Assembly (NCBI RefSeq): GCF_018991925.1
Contig: NW_024756914.1
Span: 4,003,028-4,067,027 of the forward strand
Direction of reading: 5' to 3'
Length of the DNA: 64,000 bases
DNA from: Homarus americanus
Lineage: Eukaryota > Arthropoda > Malacostraca > Decapoda > Nephropidae
Below are positions 32,701-42,867 of the stretch, in pieces. How positions within the stretch are numbered: position 1 is the stretch's first letter; each line of letters starts with the position of its first letter. Under the pieces are notes generated by a model that worked only from the letters and a program-made list of their open reading frames with translations, was not told where the DNA came from and searched no databases. A program made the position numbers and the translations under genes.

Positions 32701-33522
32701 CCCCAGCTTGGCTATAAAATCCCGTATACCCAGTGGGACCCCTCCTTTGTGAGCGGTAGGATCACAGAATTTGAGGCGTACTCTAAAACATATGTCCTCC
32801 GTCCCAACCCTGACCTCGATGACTCCCGACTCAAAATAAAGGTCTTTAAGACCTTTGACGGTAATAAATCGATGGCCAAGGTGGAGGTTGAGGCACTCAC
32901 GAGGCTCAGGTCACTCGAGAGTGTGCCATATATAGTGGCGGTGTGCGAGGAGCCTCCCGCCATTATAACGAGGTACACCTCCGACGTAACCCTCAGGCAC
33001 TTGACGCAGAGGACGTACAAACGGCCTCCCGACATAACTCTTTTGAGAGTCGTACAGCAACTGTTAATTGCTGTCGACTCTCTTCATAAACACGGATATT
33101 TGCACAACTACATCCGCGATGACAACGTCACTATCCACCAAACTGAAAACGATCTACACCTGTCCATCCAAAACTTTTGTTTCGCCTCTAGGATAGACCA
33201 GGAACAAGACTTCAAAACTAACATAACGAAAATTCACACCCCTGCTAACAGAATTCGGAGCTCCTCCGATCTGGAAAAGGCTGAGAAAATCCGCCAAGCA
33301 AAACACTGGTGGTTGGCACCAGAACTGTTCCACGAGCAGACAGCTTCACCAGCCTCAGACGTGTACTCTCTCTGCATTGTGATGGACACAATCAGGAAGT
33401 GTATGCAAAAGAAGCCACAGGCTCTGTATCCGCTGCTTACGCTAGGCAAGTCCAGCGACCCCTCTCTGAGGCCAACAATCGCCGAGCTGTCCGAGAAGGT
33501 GGCTGAGTTAATAGATGCCTGA
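32308..33522 (+). CDS. C-terminal part: repeat linker plus protein kinase-like domain, predicted pseudokinase
   Basis: An open frame of 404 codons and a TGA runs from a stop at 32305-32307 to 33522. Repeats occupy the start; the kinase fold begins near 32707 (LGYKIPYTQWDPSFVSG). Counting from 32749 as residue 1: a VAIK-type Lys34 (KVFK), an alpha-C Glu near 46-48, HRD-loop HNYIRDDN at 119-126, DFG-like NFC at 142-144, APE at 190-192, the DVYSL Asp204 and LRPT Arg241. The layout matches the protein kinase family. The catalytic Asp of the HRD motif is Tyr (TAC at 33109) and the DFG Asp and Gly are Asn and Cys (33172-33180), each one base from the active codon. Phosphotransfer is therefore unlikely, while the preserved frame suggests a structural or regulatory role. 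An AATAAA lies 105 bp after the stop. Confidence 0.8.
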   Translation, partial: RAPGSSKQPRTALRAPGSSKQPKGSSKEPSGSSKQPKGSSKQPPGSSKQPSGSSKQPQGSSKEPPRSSKQPQGSSKEPPGSSKQPQSSSELPKLSPKEPPGSSKQPQGSSKQPHGSSKQPQGSSELPLSEQPQLGYKIPYTQWDPSFVSGRITEFEAYSKTYVLRPNPDLDDSRLKIKVFKTFDGNKSMAKVEVEALTRLRSLESVPYIVAVCEEPPAIITRYTSDVTLRHLTQRTYKRPPDITLLRVVQQLLIAVDSLHKHGYLHNYIRDDNVTIHQTENDLHLSIQNFCFASRIDQEQDFKTNITKIHTPANRIRSSSDLEKAEKIRQAKHWWLAPELFHEQTASPASDVYSLCIVMDTIRKCMQKKPQALYPLLTLGKSSDPSLRPTIAELSEKVAELIDA

Positions 33523-33626
33523 AACCAAACTTTGTTCTTCTTTTACTCTTTTACTTAACTTTAAACTTTGTTATTATTACTAATACTTCTGTTATTACTA
33601 TGCTTCCTTCTTAAAGACTTTTGTAT

Positions 33627-33632
33627 AATAAA
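33627..33632 (+). terminator. poly(A) signal AATAAA
   Basis: A canonical hexamer in an AT-rich 3' UTR, 105 bp after the pseudokinase stop codon. Confidence 0.55.
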
Positions 33633-33695
33633 AAAGAATAGATCACTTAATGACTGGACACTGCAGCTGACCTCAGATGTAGTGTTAGGGTGTTT

Positions 33696-34655
33696 AATGG
33701 CTACTTCATCAATTACAGGAGCATTGAATCTTTCATGTTCTCCCTTAGGGGTAGTGTCTGTTTTGATTCTGACTTTGTACTCGTCAGAAGGCATGTTTTC
33801 CAGGGCATTTTTAAATGACTGTACATACGTGTTGCACTCATGCAGCATTTCTTGGATAGACAGGACAATGTCATGTCTGACACCTTGAATGTTGCCACAC
33901 CTGATAGTAGTCTGTTTTTCATGATATCCCATGAAGTAGATTAGGAGGAACTTTGCCTGCTCATCTTCCAGTGGTAAGAGGGATCCTGCTTTGTGATAGA
34001 CTTGACCCTGGACTTTGAATGTGGGCATGTATCCGTGCTCACGAACTACTGTGGTAGCTCCAAAGGATGTCATCTTGAAGCATGAATTGTACTACCGTAT
34101 ATTTTCCAAGAAGTGTTTTGACTCTGGTGTTGTTCCCAGCATGAGAGTCTTCAATGGTTGTGGTGGTTTTTCCAAATTTGGCAGTCGTACTTTCCCACGA
34201 GAGCAGCACAGTCCAGCAGATTCTCCTTTGTACTTCTTTGCACCGCAGTGTTCACATTTCTTATCCATGTTGCCAATGACAACAGAGGGATACTTTTCAT
34301 ATTCTGTCTCATTGTCATAGTTAAATGCTGCTCTTGTAAGTGGATGCCACTGTGTATTCTTTCTTAGAATTCTGTATTCCGCAGCTCTCTGTCTATCAGC
34401 ATTCAAACGAATTTCATGCGCTTGATCACGTTCTTCAGAACGCCTTTCTGCTGTTTGCTATCTGATAGCATTAAGACGGAATTCCCTTTCCTGATCTGTT
34501 TCCTGTGACCGACTTGCCGTTGTTCGCTCTCTGTTAGTTTGTAAAGGTGCAGCACGTTGTTGCCTTGATTCACTTGATCTTGATTGCTGCTTTCTCAGTG
34601 CATCTCTCTGTCTTCTTTCAAGAATTGACAGCCTTGGTCGTTTCTTTGGCGGCAT
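33696..34655 (-). pseudogene. Helitron relic: Helitron_like_N region
   Basis: The minus strand, in one frame from 34655 down to 33696, matches the N-terminal region of animal Helitron Rep-helicases. It starts MPPKKRPRLS, has R/E/Q-rich repeats (RLNADRQRAAEYR), a Cys cluster (CEHCGAKKYKGESAGLCC), KTLMLGTTPESKHFLENIR, then MPTFKVQGQVYHKAGSLLP, YFMG, NMPSDEY and RFNAPVIDEVAI. Two in-frame TAG codons (34458-34460 and 34092-34094) replace what should be Gln and a basic residue. Homology stops after DEVAI, so the HUH nuclease motifs and the helicase are absent. There is no frameshift over 960 bp, so the copy is dead but fairly young. Downstream residues to 33561 are unrelated read-through. Confidence 0.9.
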
Positions 34656-34711
34656 CACACAATTACAGTAAGACAGGTTGGAGCACTGCTTTGTCAAATG
34701 GTGTAGCTGTT

Positions 34712-34835
34712 ATTGGCGACCTGGGGTGCAATGGTAAGCCTTGAGTTTGATCCCAGAGAAAGGTGAAACTATGGGCAAGTTTCTTTACGCCATTTGCCTC
34801 GGTCTACTCAGCAGTAATTGGGAACCTGAATATTA
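34712..34835 (+). mobile_element. tRNA-derived SINE copy
   Basis: A tRNA-like head (GGGGTGCAATGGTAAGC as A box, GAGTTTGATCCC as B box) is followed by GGTGAAACTATGGGCAAGTT and the core TCTACTCAGCAGTAATTGGG AACCTG. The core resembles the CTACCCAGC-GTGAGTGGGTACCTG module seen at 53.75 kb. The copy is diverged and its 3' tail is not clear. Confidence 0.55.
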
Positions 34836-34861
34836 ATCGATTTGCGGATGGTGTTCCTGGA

Positions 34862-34926
34862 TCACTATATATATCACCATCCATCATCACTACATATAAC
34901 ACCATCCATCATCACTACATATACGC
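34862..34926. repeat. 27-bp direct repeat ACCATCCATCATCACTACAT
   Basis: Two copies with ATATA linkers. Confidence 0.85.
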
Positions 34927-35200
34927 AAATTTAACACCACCATTGATCGTCATTCAAGTCTAATTATCTTTTGAGAAACGGCAATTTTTTTTCATAACGT
35001 GGAAAAAACAAATATATATATAAAATTACCTTGAGAGTCAAAGTATAAGCCTTTGTCATAACTATAAAGGCAGGTAAAAGTTTATTGTCGTTTAAAAGAT
35101 AAAATTTTTCTGACTTTTATTTTTATGAAGTTGGAATGAGTGTTGATGATCTAGGAACGAGAGGAACTAGTTTGTGTTTATTTGTGTGTGTAAGTTTAAG
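34927..35200. other. unassigned AT-rich DNA
   Basis: Nothing recognised. Confidence 0.5.
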
Positions 35201-35204
35201 AGGT

Positions 35205-35290
35205 TTACACACGTATATACACATACACACATGTATACACAAACACGAACAATTATCTATACATACAAATACATACATACATACCTGTTC
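35205..35290. repeat. ACACATAC and (ACAT)n microsatellite
   Basis: Degenerate CA/ATAC run ending in four CATA units. Confidence 0.85.
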
Positions 35291-35309
35291 TTCCAATGTT
35301 TATCTCCCA

Positions 35310-35681
35310 CATTTTACCCCTTTCCACTAGCTACTTCTCCTCTCCCTTCCTATTCTCTCCCATCCCACCTCAATGCATTATTATCAACCCTCTTCCATTT
35401 ATTTACCATCCCATTCGACCTCTTCCCACTCATTTCTCTTTCATTCATCTCCACTCTCACATCCCTTTCCCACTCCTCTTCCCCCCTTTCCCACCCCTTC
35501 CCCTTTCACGTATTCTCCCTTTCTCCCATCCCACATCCACTCCTCCCCCTCCCATCCTATATCCCAACCCTTTCTTCCCCATCCCATTCATCCTCTCCCA
35601 CTCATTCTCCTTCCATTGCCACTAACCCCACTCAGACTCTCTCCCACTCACCCTCCCCCTTCCTCATCCCTTTCACTGTTA

Positions 35682-35685
<4 letters not shown>
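35310..35685. repeat. pyrimidine-rich CCCATTCC/TCTCCCAC tract
   Basis: About 375 bp of C/T-rich sequence with ATCCCA and CTCATTC motifs. Long frames in all + frames are artefacts. Confidence 0.75.

Positions 35686-35722
<37 letters not shown>
35685..35722. repeat. (AC)n microsatellite
   Basis: Uninterrupted CA run. Confidence 0.97.
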
Positions 35723-35725
<3 letters not shown>

Positions 35726-35834
35726 AATCAAGACCAGGTGAACCAGGCAATATCGCTCAACACTCAAGGCTCAGTGATTAATTACAGGTGGTGAATGCCT
35801 TGAGCAGGTAGACGGGAGTTTCTTCAGGAGACCG

Positions 35835-36170
35835 AACGTGGTGGGAGGGGGTCGTGTGGGAAGGGATGTGGAGGAGGGGACGTGGTGAAAGAGGGGAGGG
35901 AATGTGGAGGAGGAGAACGTGAGTGGAAGGGGAACGTGAGGTAGCAAGGGAACGTGTGGGAGGGGAATGTGGAGGAGGAGAACATGAGGTGGAAGAGGAA
36001 CGTGGAGGAGGAGAACGTGAGTGGAAGGGGAACGTGAGGTAGCAAGGGAACGTGTGGGAGGGGAATGTGGAGGAGGAGAACGTGAGGTGGGAGGGGGACG
36101 TGGAGGAGGAGAACATGAGGTGGAAGAGGAACGTAAAGTAGGAGGGGAACGTGAGTGGGAGGAGAACATG
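35835..36170. repeat. GGAACGTGAGGTGG minisatellite with 98-bp higher-order unit
   Basis: Units of 14-20 bp built on GAACGTGAG / GAATGTGGAGGAGGA. A block of about 78 bp starting at 35906 recurs at 36004 with an offset of 98 bp. Confidence 0.92.
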
Positions 36171-36399
36171 TGGCAGCTGTTATGTGGAAGGGGAAGAACA
36201 GACAGACATGCAGACGTGATTACAGACATTTGGACAGACATACAGGCGGTATTTAAGGACTCCGACTATAAAAAAGACATTCTTGAAACTTTTTGCAGTG
36301 AGTTTTTTTGGGTGGTGGAGGAAGATGGTGGTGATGGATGGCCGATAGACATAATGGATCGATGGGTCTGACACCTTTCCTTATCTTGATTTCTTTCTC

Positions 36400-36491
36400 T
36401 GTTTTCTTTTTCTTTTATTTTCTTTCTTTCTTTCTTTCTTTCTTTCTCTGTTTTCTTTTTCTTCTTTCTTGTTCTTTCTTTCTTTATTTTT

Positions 36492-36526
<35 letters not shown>

Positions 36527-36600
36527 GTTTCTTTTAGTTTTTTCTTCTTTATTGTTCTATCTTCCTTGTTCTTTCTTTTTCTTCCTTCCTTCCTTCCTTC
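36400..36600. repeat. (TTTC)n / TTCC pyrimidine tract
   Basis: About 200 bp of imperfect TTTC with TTCC at the right end. Confidence 0.95.
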
Positions 36601-36885
36601 CCAGCAGTCGTAGAATTATAGAGCTGACGTCACAAATCTATAATCATACTCTCACTCTTATTAATAGAATCATTTTAATGCCAAGAGGTCGAATGGGTTC
36701 TATAATTGCCGTCATCCAATTACAGTAGGCGATTTGGAGGCCCAATTTTCTTTCCTAAATCTGTCATAAATGGGATGAGTTCCTTTCGTAGGCCTAGACG
36801 AAACCAAGTACGTGAATGTTCGGGAGTTTATCGCGTGTTTGACTTTCGTTTCCTCGCTTAGTGGTGGTAATTAAGAATCTATGGT
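36601..36885. other. unassigned DNA
   Basis: No gene or repeat is visible. Confidence 0.5.
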
Positions 36886-36887
36886 AT

Positions 36888-36933
36888 ACACACACACACA
36901 CACACACACACACATTCTCTCTCTCTCTCTCTC
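36888..36933. repeat. (AC)n then (TC)n compound microsatellite
   Basis: CA run directly followed by TC run. Confidence 0.97.
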
Positions 36934-37024
36934 ATTTAGAACCTGGTGTCAAGTGGGGTGCCTCAGGGGACGGGCAGTCAGACACGACCTTCTCTACTTC
37001 TACACGATAATGAGGGTACAACCC

Positions 37025-37220
37025 CCAACACTCCATATACGACCCCATTCCTTCACCTACGACCCTTACCCTTCATTTACGATCCTTAGTCTTCCATATA
37101 TGAGCCCTAAGCCACTATATACGACCCCCAACTCACTATATACGATCCCATCCTACATATACGAACTCCAAGCATCCATTTACGACTCCAATCCCTTCAA
37201 AAACGACCTCCAGCCTTCCA
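37025..37220. repeat. degenerate 28-bp repeat with TATACGACCCC core
   Basis: About eight copies of CCA-TATACGA(C/T)CCC at 21-30-bp spacing (37035 to 37215). Confidence 0.75.
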
Positions 37221-37476
37221 AGTACGCGACCTACCATCTAGGCACAACACCTACCTGCGTCATTCACCATTTACTGCCCAATTACACCTATTAACAAGCT
37301 GAATTATACGACCATTACCATAATCACCACTAATTGGGAACTGTACTAACCCCTCCCTCCCCCCCCTTACTGATAATCTGCTTCGGCAACCCTGAGGCTA
37401 ATCGTCTGTCCTCTTGTTTATCCATTTATCTGTCTTTGTCTGTCTGTCTTTGCTTCTCGTTATCTATCTTGTTATT

Positions 37477-37478
<2 letters not shown>

Positions 37479-37553
<75 letters not shown>
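37479..37553. repeat. (CT)37 microsatellite
   Basis: Uninterrupted CT run of about 74 bp. Confidence 0.98.
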
Positions 37554-37555
<2 letters not shown>

Positions 37556-37709
37556 GCAATCACTGTACATATATTCACCATCACAGGCTTCAATATTCCG
37601 AGCTAAATTCACTTCCGGGATAGAAATTGATGAAGCTTTACCAGGAGTTGAAGGAAGGCGAGTCACTGTTGATCCTGTGTGGGATTGAGATTGAGTAAAC
37701 AGTTGAATC

Positions 37710-37905
37710 AATGGGGGAATGGGAAGGGAGATGAGGGGAATGGGGGATGGGTGGAAAGAGTGGGGATGGGGGAGGAAATGGAGGAGGTAGGGAGATGAAG
37801 GGGAGGATGGAAGGGGTGAAGAATGGGAGGATGGAAGGGGAAAGTGAGATGGAGGGTTGGGGAGATGGAAGGGTGTGGAGATGAAATGGAAGGGGAGGCG
37901 TAGGA
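37710..37905. repeat. GGGAGATGGAAGGGG purine repeat
   Basis: Degenerate A/G-rich units with GATGG and GGGGAATGGG. Confidence 0.85.
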
Positions 37906-38034
37906 GGAGGGGTTACACCTCACCCAAGTATAGGTGGAACAGGAATGGTTATTGTAAGATACTGCTGATTAATTTATTATTTTTCTTAGGGTGATGCAGA
38001 TGGATTGACTAATAGACACTGTACACTGGGTCAC

Positions 38035-38095
38035 TATCACCACCTCACTATCACCACCTCAATATCACCATCTTACTATCACCACACCATACAAT
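38035..38095. repeat. CTATCACCACCTCA repeat
   Basis: Four 14-16-bp units. Confidence 0.9.
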
Positions 38096-38216
38096 GACAG
38101 GTACTCCTCAGAATAAATTGTTGGACTCAATTAAAAAAAAATTGCAAATATGAGAACAAATTTTGCCTTCAGGTTATGTTTGTGTGAGGTGCGTGAGTGC
38201 GTGTGTGGGGGAAGGG

Positions 38217-38257
38217 AGTATGTATGTATGTATGTATGTATGTATGTATGTATGTAT
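38217..38257. repeat. (GTAT)n microsatellite
   Basis: Ten units. Confidence 0.97.
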
Positions 38258-38379
38258 AGGTACGCTCGGTCTGTCGGCCAGGTGAAACAGTTAATCAATA
38301 AGTCCTGTATACCTGTCTGGTCTTCTTGCATAAATTTGCATATGTGGAGGTGAGACACTGACGACTTTGTCCACACGCA

Positions 38380-38484
38380 CACTTCCATTCTCCCTTCCAC
38401 TCTCCCCTCCACTCTCCCCTCCACTCTCCCTTCCACTCTCCCTTCCACTCTCCCTTCCACTCTCCCCTCCACTCTCCCTTCCAC
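38380..38484. repeat. 12-bp repeat CCACTCTCCCTT
   Basis: About nine copies with CCTT/CCCT variants. The minus frame reads V-E-G-R. Confidence 0.96.
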
Positions 38485-38555
38485 CTAGTATTATTAATGA
38501 TTGTTTTACGAGTAATTAATATTTGTTTTATATTTTTTCTTATATTGTTTTAGTC

Positions 38556-38557
<2 letters not shown>

Positions 38558-38615
<58 letters not shown>

Positions 38616-38617
38616 CA
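38558..38617. repeat. (ATT)n microsatellite
   Basis: Twenty ATT/TTA units. Confidence 0.98.
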
Positions 38618-38727
38618 AAGTACACATGTTAAAAATATCTGTTAACAATGTATTAATTTCCTGAGTATGGCTGTATAAACCTTAAAAACGGAATACCTGA
38701 ATGTACAGAGTAATTAATTAAATTCTC

Positions 38728-38955
38728 CACCACTATCATCACCACCAGCATTATCATCACCACCAGCATTATCATCACCACTATCATCACCACCAGCATT
38801 ATCACTGCTACCATCACCACCAGCATTATCATCACCACTATCATCACCACCAGCATTATCATCACCACTATCATCACCACCAGCATTATCACTATCATTA
38901 CCACCAACACTTACACCATCACCACCACCATCACCATCAACAACAACAACAACAC
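38728..38955. repeat. ATCATCACCACCAGCATT minisatellite
   Basis: About twelve copies of CACCAGCATTATCATCAC and CACTATCATCAC units. Confidence 0.94.
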
Positions 38956-39479
38956 ACCTTCCAAAAAAATATATGTAAAAACATAACAAAAAAACAAAAC
39001 AAAAGAAAAACTCTGAATAAATAAAATGCAAAACAAAAACACAACGAAACAAACACAGCCTTAAAGATACGAAGTAAAATGAACACAGATGAAAATATAT
39101 GACAAAAATAAGAGGGGGGGGGGAAATATTTTAACCCACGGAAGTCAGTCAGTCAGATTTCGAAATGTCTCCGGAGAGTTTTGATCGCTGACAATTCTTT
39201 TCGTTCACGCCGCCATTGTCAGTCGCCTTTAAAAATAATGCTCTCTGTCCAAACTCCTCGGTCGCAAAAGTACAGGGGGGGAGGGGGGAGAGGGTTTGGA
39301 GGTGGGGAAATTATTCGGGAGGTGGGGGAATTTTTTGGGGGAGGTGCAGCAATATTTTTTGAAGGAGATTTTTCTAAGATTGCTTTCTGTTGTGTTAACT
39401 TTTTGGAGGTAAAGTAAAAGCTTTGAAGATGTAAAGTAGTAGAGGTAAATTATTTAGAGGTAAATTTGGGAGGTAATTT

Positions 39480-39539
<60 letters not shown>

Positions 39540-39628
39540 AAGAAGAAAGGGAGATAGAACAAGAGAGAGAAAGAATAAGAGAGAGAGAGAACAAGAGAGA
39601 GAGAGAGAGAGAGGAGGAGAGAGAGAGG
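39480..39628. repeat. (GA)n microsatellite and GA-rich flank
   Basis: A 52-bp clean GA run then imperfect GAGAACAAGA to 39628. Confidence 0.97.
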
Positions 39629-39739
39629 ACAAACACATCTGTCTACAAAGCAATAATGTTTGAGTTAACACAAATTGGAGTTTCAGACACAGACACTAAC
39701 TCCCCTGTTTATTCAAGAATCAGCATTTTACCTCTCAGG

Positions 39740-39925
39740 TAAAGGGGGAGGGGAGAGGTAAGTGTGTTGGGGGGGTAAGGGGGAGGATAAGGTTTGTATA
39801 AGAATCAGGTGTGTGGGGTGAGTATGAAGTTGGGTGGTGAGGTTTGTGTGTGGGGGTCAGGTTTGTGGAGGGGTCAGGTGTGTGCTTGAATGTGTGTGTG
39901 GGGGGGGGGGTTAGTGCTTGTATGT
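39740..39925. repeat. GGTTTGTGTGTGGGGG G/T-rich tract
   Basis: Degenerate G/T-rich sequence with a G run at 39900-39910. Confidence 0.7.
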
Positions 39926-40021
39926 ATGAGTGTGTTTGTTTTGGGATGAGAAGATGAGTGGGTAGGAAAAGGAGTTTGTATGTGTGTGTTTACATATCGA
40001 CCACGAGACTAGTGTTTCTCT

Positions 40022-40118
40022 CCACACCGCCTCATCTTCCTCACACCGCCTCATCTTTCTCACACTGCCTGATCTTCCTCACACCGCCTCATCTTCCTCA
40101 CACCGCCTCATCTTCCTC
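40022..40118. repeat. 17-bp repeat CACACCGCCTCATCTTC
   Basis: Six copies, some with CTCC or TTTCT variants. Confidence 0.95.
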
Positions 40119-40247
40119 ACACATGCTCCTGGGTCAACATCTTGTCTCTTTCTTAAGGTTGAATGAAGTCGAAGGTTGAGTATCAGCGAGGAAGATTGCC
40201 GCTCTACCCCTCAGAAAATAAATCGACCTCCAAAAAAAATTCTACCT

Positions 40248-40372
40248 CCAGAGTCAGGTCACAGTTTTAGGTCGCAGTTTCAAGTCACGTAGTCCACAGT
40301 TTCAGGTCACACAGTCAAGCCATAGTTTCAGGTCACAGGTCAGGTCACACAGTCAGGTCACAGGGGATTAAC
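40248..40372. repeat. CAGTTTCAGGTCACA repeat
   Basis: Eight degenerate 14-21-bp units, most containing AGGTCAC. Confidence 0.85.
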
Positions 40373-40539
40373 TTTTCCTCCTCAAATATGGGATTAGATT
40401 CGAGTGTTCACCTTGATGACTTTTCTCAGACGAATTAAGACGAGTTACTCAGGAGGCCAAGCTGAAGACGACTCTCGTAATCAGCTAAATTTATACATTA
40501 TGTAAATCATTTCTTAGCTTTAGAGAACTCAGCAAAAAA

Positions 40540-40738
40540 TCTTTCTTGTCTATATCCTTCATAGTTTTAGAGGACTCATTTAAAATCCTTCATAGCTTTG
40601 GAGGAATCAGCTAAAATCCTTCATTCATATCCTTCATAGTTTTGGAGGAATCAGCTAAAATCCTTCATCCGTATCCTTCATAGCTTTACAGAACTCAACT
40701 AAAATCCTTCACAGCTTTACAAGATTAAGCTAAAAATA
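40540..40738. repeat. AATCCTTCATAGCTTTGGAG repeat
   Basis: Five to six copies of a roughly 33-45-bp unit ending in AATCAGCTAA. Confidence 0.88.
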
Positions 40739-40974
40739 TCCCTCAACATGTCCACAGCTTGACGTAACTGAGCTAAAGAAATCCGTCTGTATGTTGTTGT
40801 CCACGGAAGAATCACTGACACGAGAGAGAGATAAATGAATGTGAAGGGAAAAATGATGATAAAGCTAATTAGACTTGGCATAAATGAGAGAAGAGAGATT
40901 ACAAGAATAAACCCAGACTTAGAGATAAATTTTTAATAATATTCGTATGTGTGTGTGTGTGTGTGTCTGACCTC

Positions 40975-41315
40975 TCATTGACCTCCCGTAACCTCCATCT
41001 CGATCTCTTCAGTTCTTTGTATATTCTGATTCCAATGACCTCTCTTTTTCTTTGACCTTTTGACCTCTAACTCTCCTTAATTACCTCTAAATATTTTTTC
41101 CGACTTCATCTGACCTCTTTAACTCACTCTAATGACCTATAACTCTCCCTAATTACCTCTCTCAATATTTTTATTTGACCTCGTGTGACCTTGTTAACTC
41201 CCCCTAATGACCTCTCGAAATCTTTCTCCGACCTGTGACCTCTATCTTTTTTTTTCTGACCTCCTGTGACCTCCCTAATGACCTGTCTAAATCGTTTTCT
41301 GACCTCCTTTGACCT
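40975..41315. repeat. degenerate TGACCTCT repeat
   Basis: About eighteen TGACCT or near-TGACCT words separated by AACTCCCTAAT-type linkers over 340 bp. TGACCT is the reverse complement of the AGGTCA half-site. Confidence 0.8.
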
Positions 41316-41447
41316 CTCTTGCCCCATCTGTAATCCGGTAGCAGAGGGAGAGCAGTAAGCTGGTTTAATCCTCTTTGGTTCATCTCTATAACAGCCTCGT
41401 CTGTCGGCCTCCTCCCCTCCCCCCCCACTCCTCACCCTCCCCACCAG

Positions 41448-41537
41448 AAGAGGAAGCTGAAGGGGATGTGGCGCTCTTGAATCCCTCACCAACTCCCCAG
41501 ATAATGGTTGGGGAATTGACTGTGTCCCTCAGAGAAA
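41448..41537 (+). CDS. candidate internal exon, unidentified
   Basis: A 45-bp C/T tract ends in CCACCAG and is followed by 90 bp with one good open frame: EEAEGDVALLNPSPTPQIMV, then GELTVSLRE, ending AGAAA|GTAGGG. The acidic start and balanced composition look like real protein. The tract is C-rich by general composition, which weakens the acceptor. Entry and exit phases differ (two bases in, one base out). Family unknown. Confidence 0.3.
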
Positions 41538-41652
41538 GTAGGGGGGAGGGGAGGGAGGGATTAAGAGAACGAAGCGAGATGTCAACTCCTCACCCCAACC
41601 TCCTCACCCCCAACCCCCCATCACCCCCAGAGAAGCGAGGAATTAATGCCAG

Positions 41653-41654
<2 letters not shown>

Positions 41655-41693
<39 letters not shown>

Positions 41694-41704
41694 CGACCGA
41701 CCGA
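41655..41704. repeat. (GA)n, (CAGA)n and (CCGA)n compound microsatellite
   Basis: Three short repeats in series. Confidence 0.95.
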
Positions 41705-41857
41705 CCAACCATACGACCTGAGTCCTCCAGTCAAAAGCATTTCTGTCTCTGCACGACTTGTAACCTGGAATTATGTGGTCGTGGCCTTTGTATCCCTCCT
41801 CGTCCTCCTCCATCTAGACACAATCACTGACCACCATCACTCACCAGGAACCATCCA

Positions 41858-41882
41858 CGTGTGTGTGTGTGTGTGTGTGTGT
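41858..41882. repeat. (GT)n microsatellite
   Basis: Uninterrupted GT run. Confidence 0.95.
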
Positions 41883-42230
41883 TCCTGATGCAGTAGTGGG
41901 CGTTCCGTTCAGCCTCCTCACCATATATTACTACGTCGATCTTCACAAAACCCAAACTCGTGGTCGACAAACATTCCCTGGAGACTCATATGATTTCCCA
42001 TTGATGTTTGTTGACGAAGAACCATATTTGTTTATCCAGATTGACATATATTATTCAGTCCCTCGTTTCCATTGACGTAGAGTATGGTCGATTATTGGAA
42101 TTATAATCTTTGTAGTAAGGTGGTGGTCGATGTGGCGTGTGTGGTCATGTGACAACTGCATTTTCAAAATCCTCGTGAGTTTAGAGAAGCATCGTTCAGT
42201 TCATGCTACACTAAGCCATTACCACTGTAC
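41883..42230. other. unassigned DNA
   Basis: A 70-codon + frame crosses 41863-42075 out of the GT run. No splice or family evidence supports it. Confidence 0.4.
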
Positions 42231-42233
42231 GTT

Positions 42234-42258
42234 CTTGTGTGTGTGTGTGTGTGTGTAG
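42234..42258. repeat. (GT)n microsatellite
   Basis: Uninterrupted GT run. Confidence 0.95.
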
Positions 42259-42865
42259 GTCGGGTCTTTGATAGTAAGTCACAGCTGTCTTGGGCCTTAT
42301 GCCTCGTCCACAATCCAGGAAATAGAGACAAATATTGGCATTGTTATTATCTCACCCACAGTGGTGTAGACACGTCTCAAAGTTAAGCCATCAGCTAGAG
42401 CGGCGCCTGTGAAAACTGTGCTAACAACAACGTTATTATTGGCGAGAAATACAGAGAGAGGAACTACCTAACACACACACACACACACACACACACTCCT
42501 CCATTGCTGTATAAAAAAAAATAATAGTATTGTTACAGAAATTATGAAGTTGAGGCAATTAATTCTACCACTATATATCCTTTTAATTTCTTACACTCGG
42601 TATATATATATATAAACAGTAGAGCAAGATATCTCAGATCGGTATTGACGGTAGCCACTGATACAACCACACCAGTAAGAGGATCACACCGCCTCACTTA
42701 AGCTCACCAGTACTAGGGTGTTGGACCTCACAGAATCAGCGGCTTGAGGCGATACACCATCCTCCCACATCAAAGAGAGGGAGTGAAGACGTTAACCTGA
42801 ATAGCTTAGGGGAGCTTTACCTCTGCTGTTGGGCCTTTGAGTGGCAGAACCTGTGACATCGCTCG
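42259..42865. other. unassigned DNA with AC and TA runs
   Basis: (AC)12 at about 42472-42496 and TATATATATATA near 42601. No gene recognised. Confidence 0.5.
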
Positions 42866-42867
42866 AC

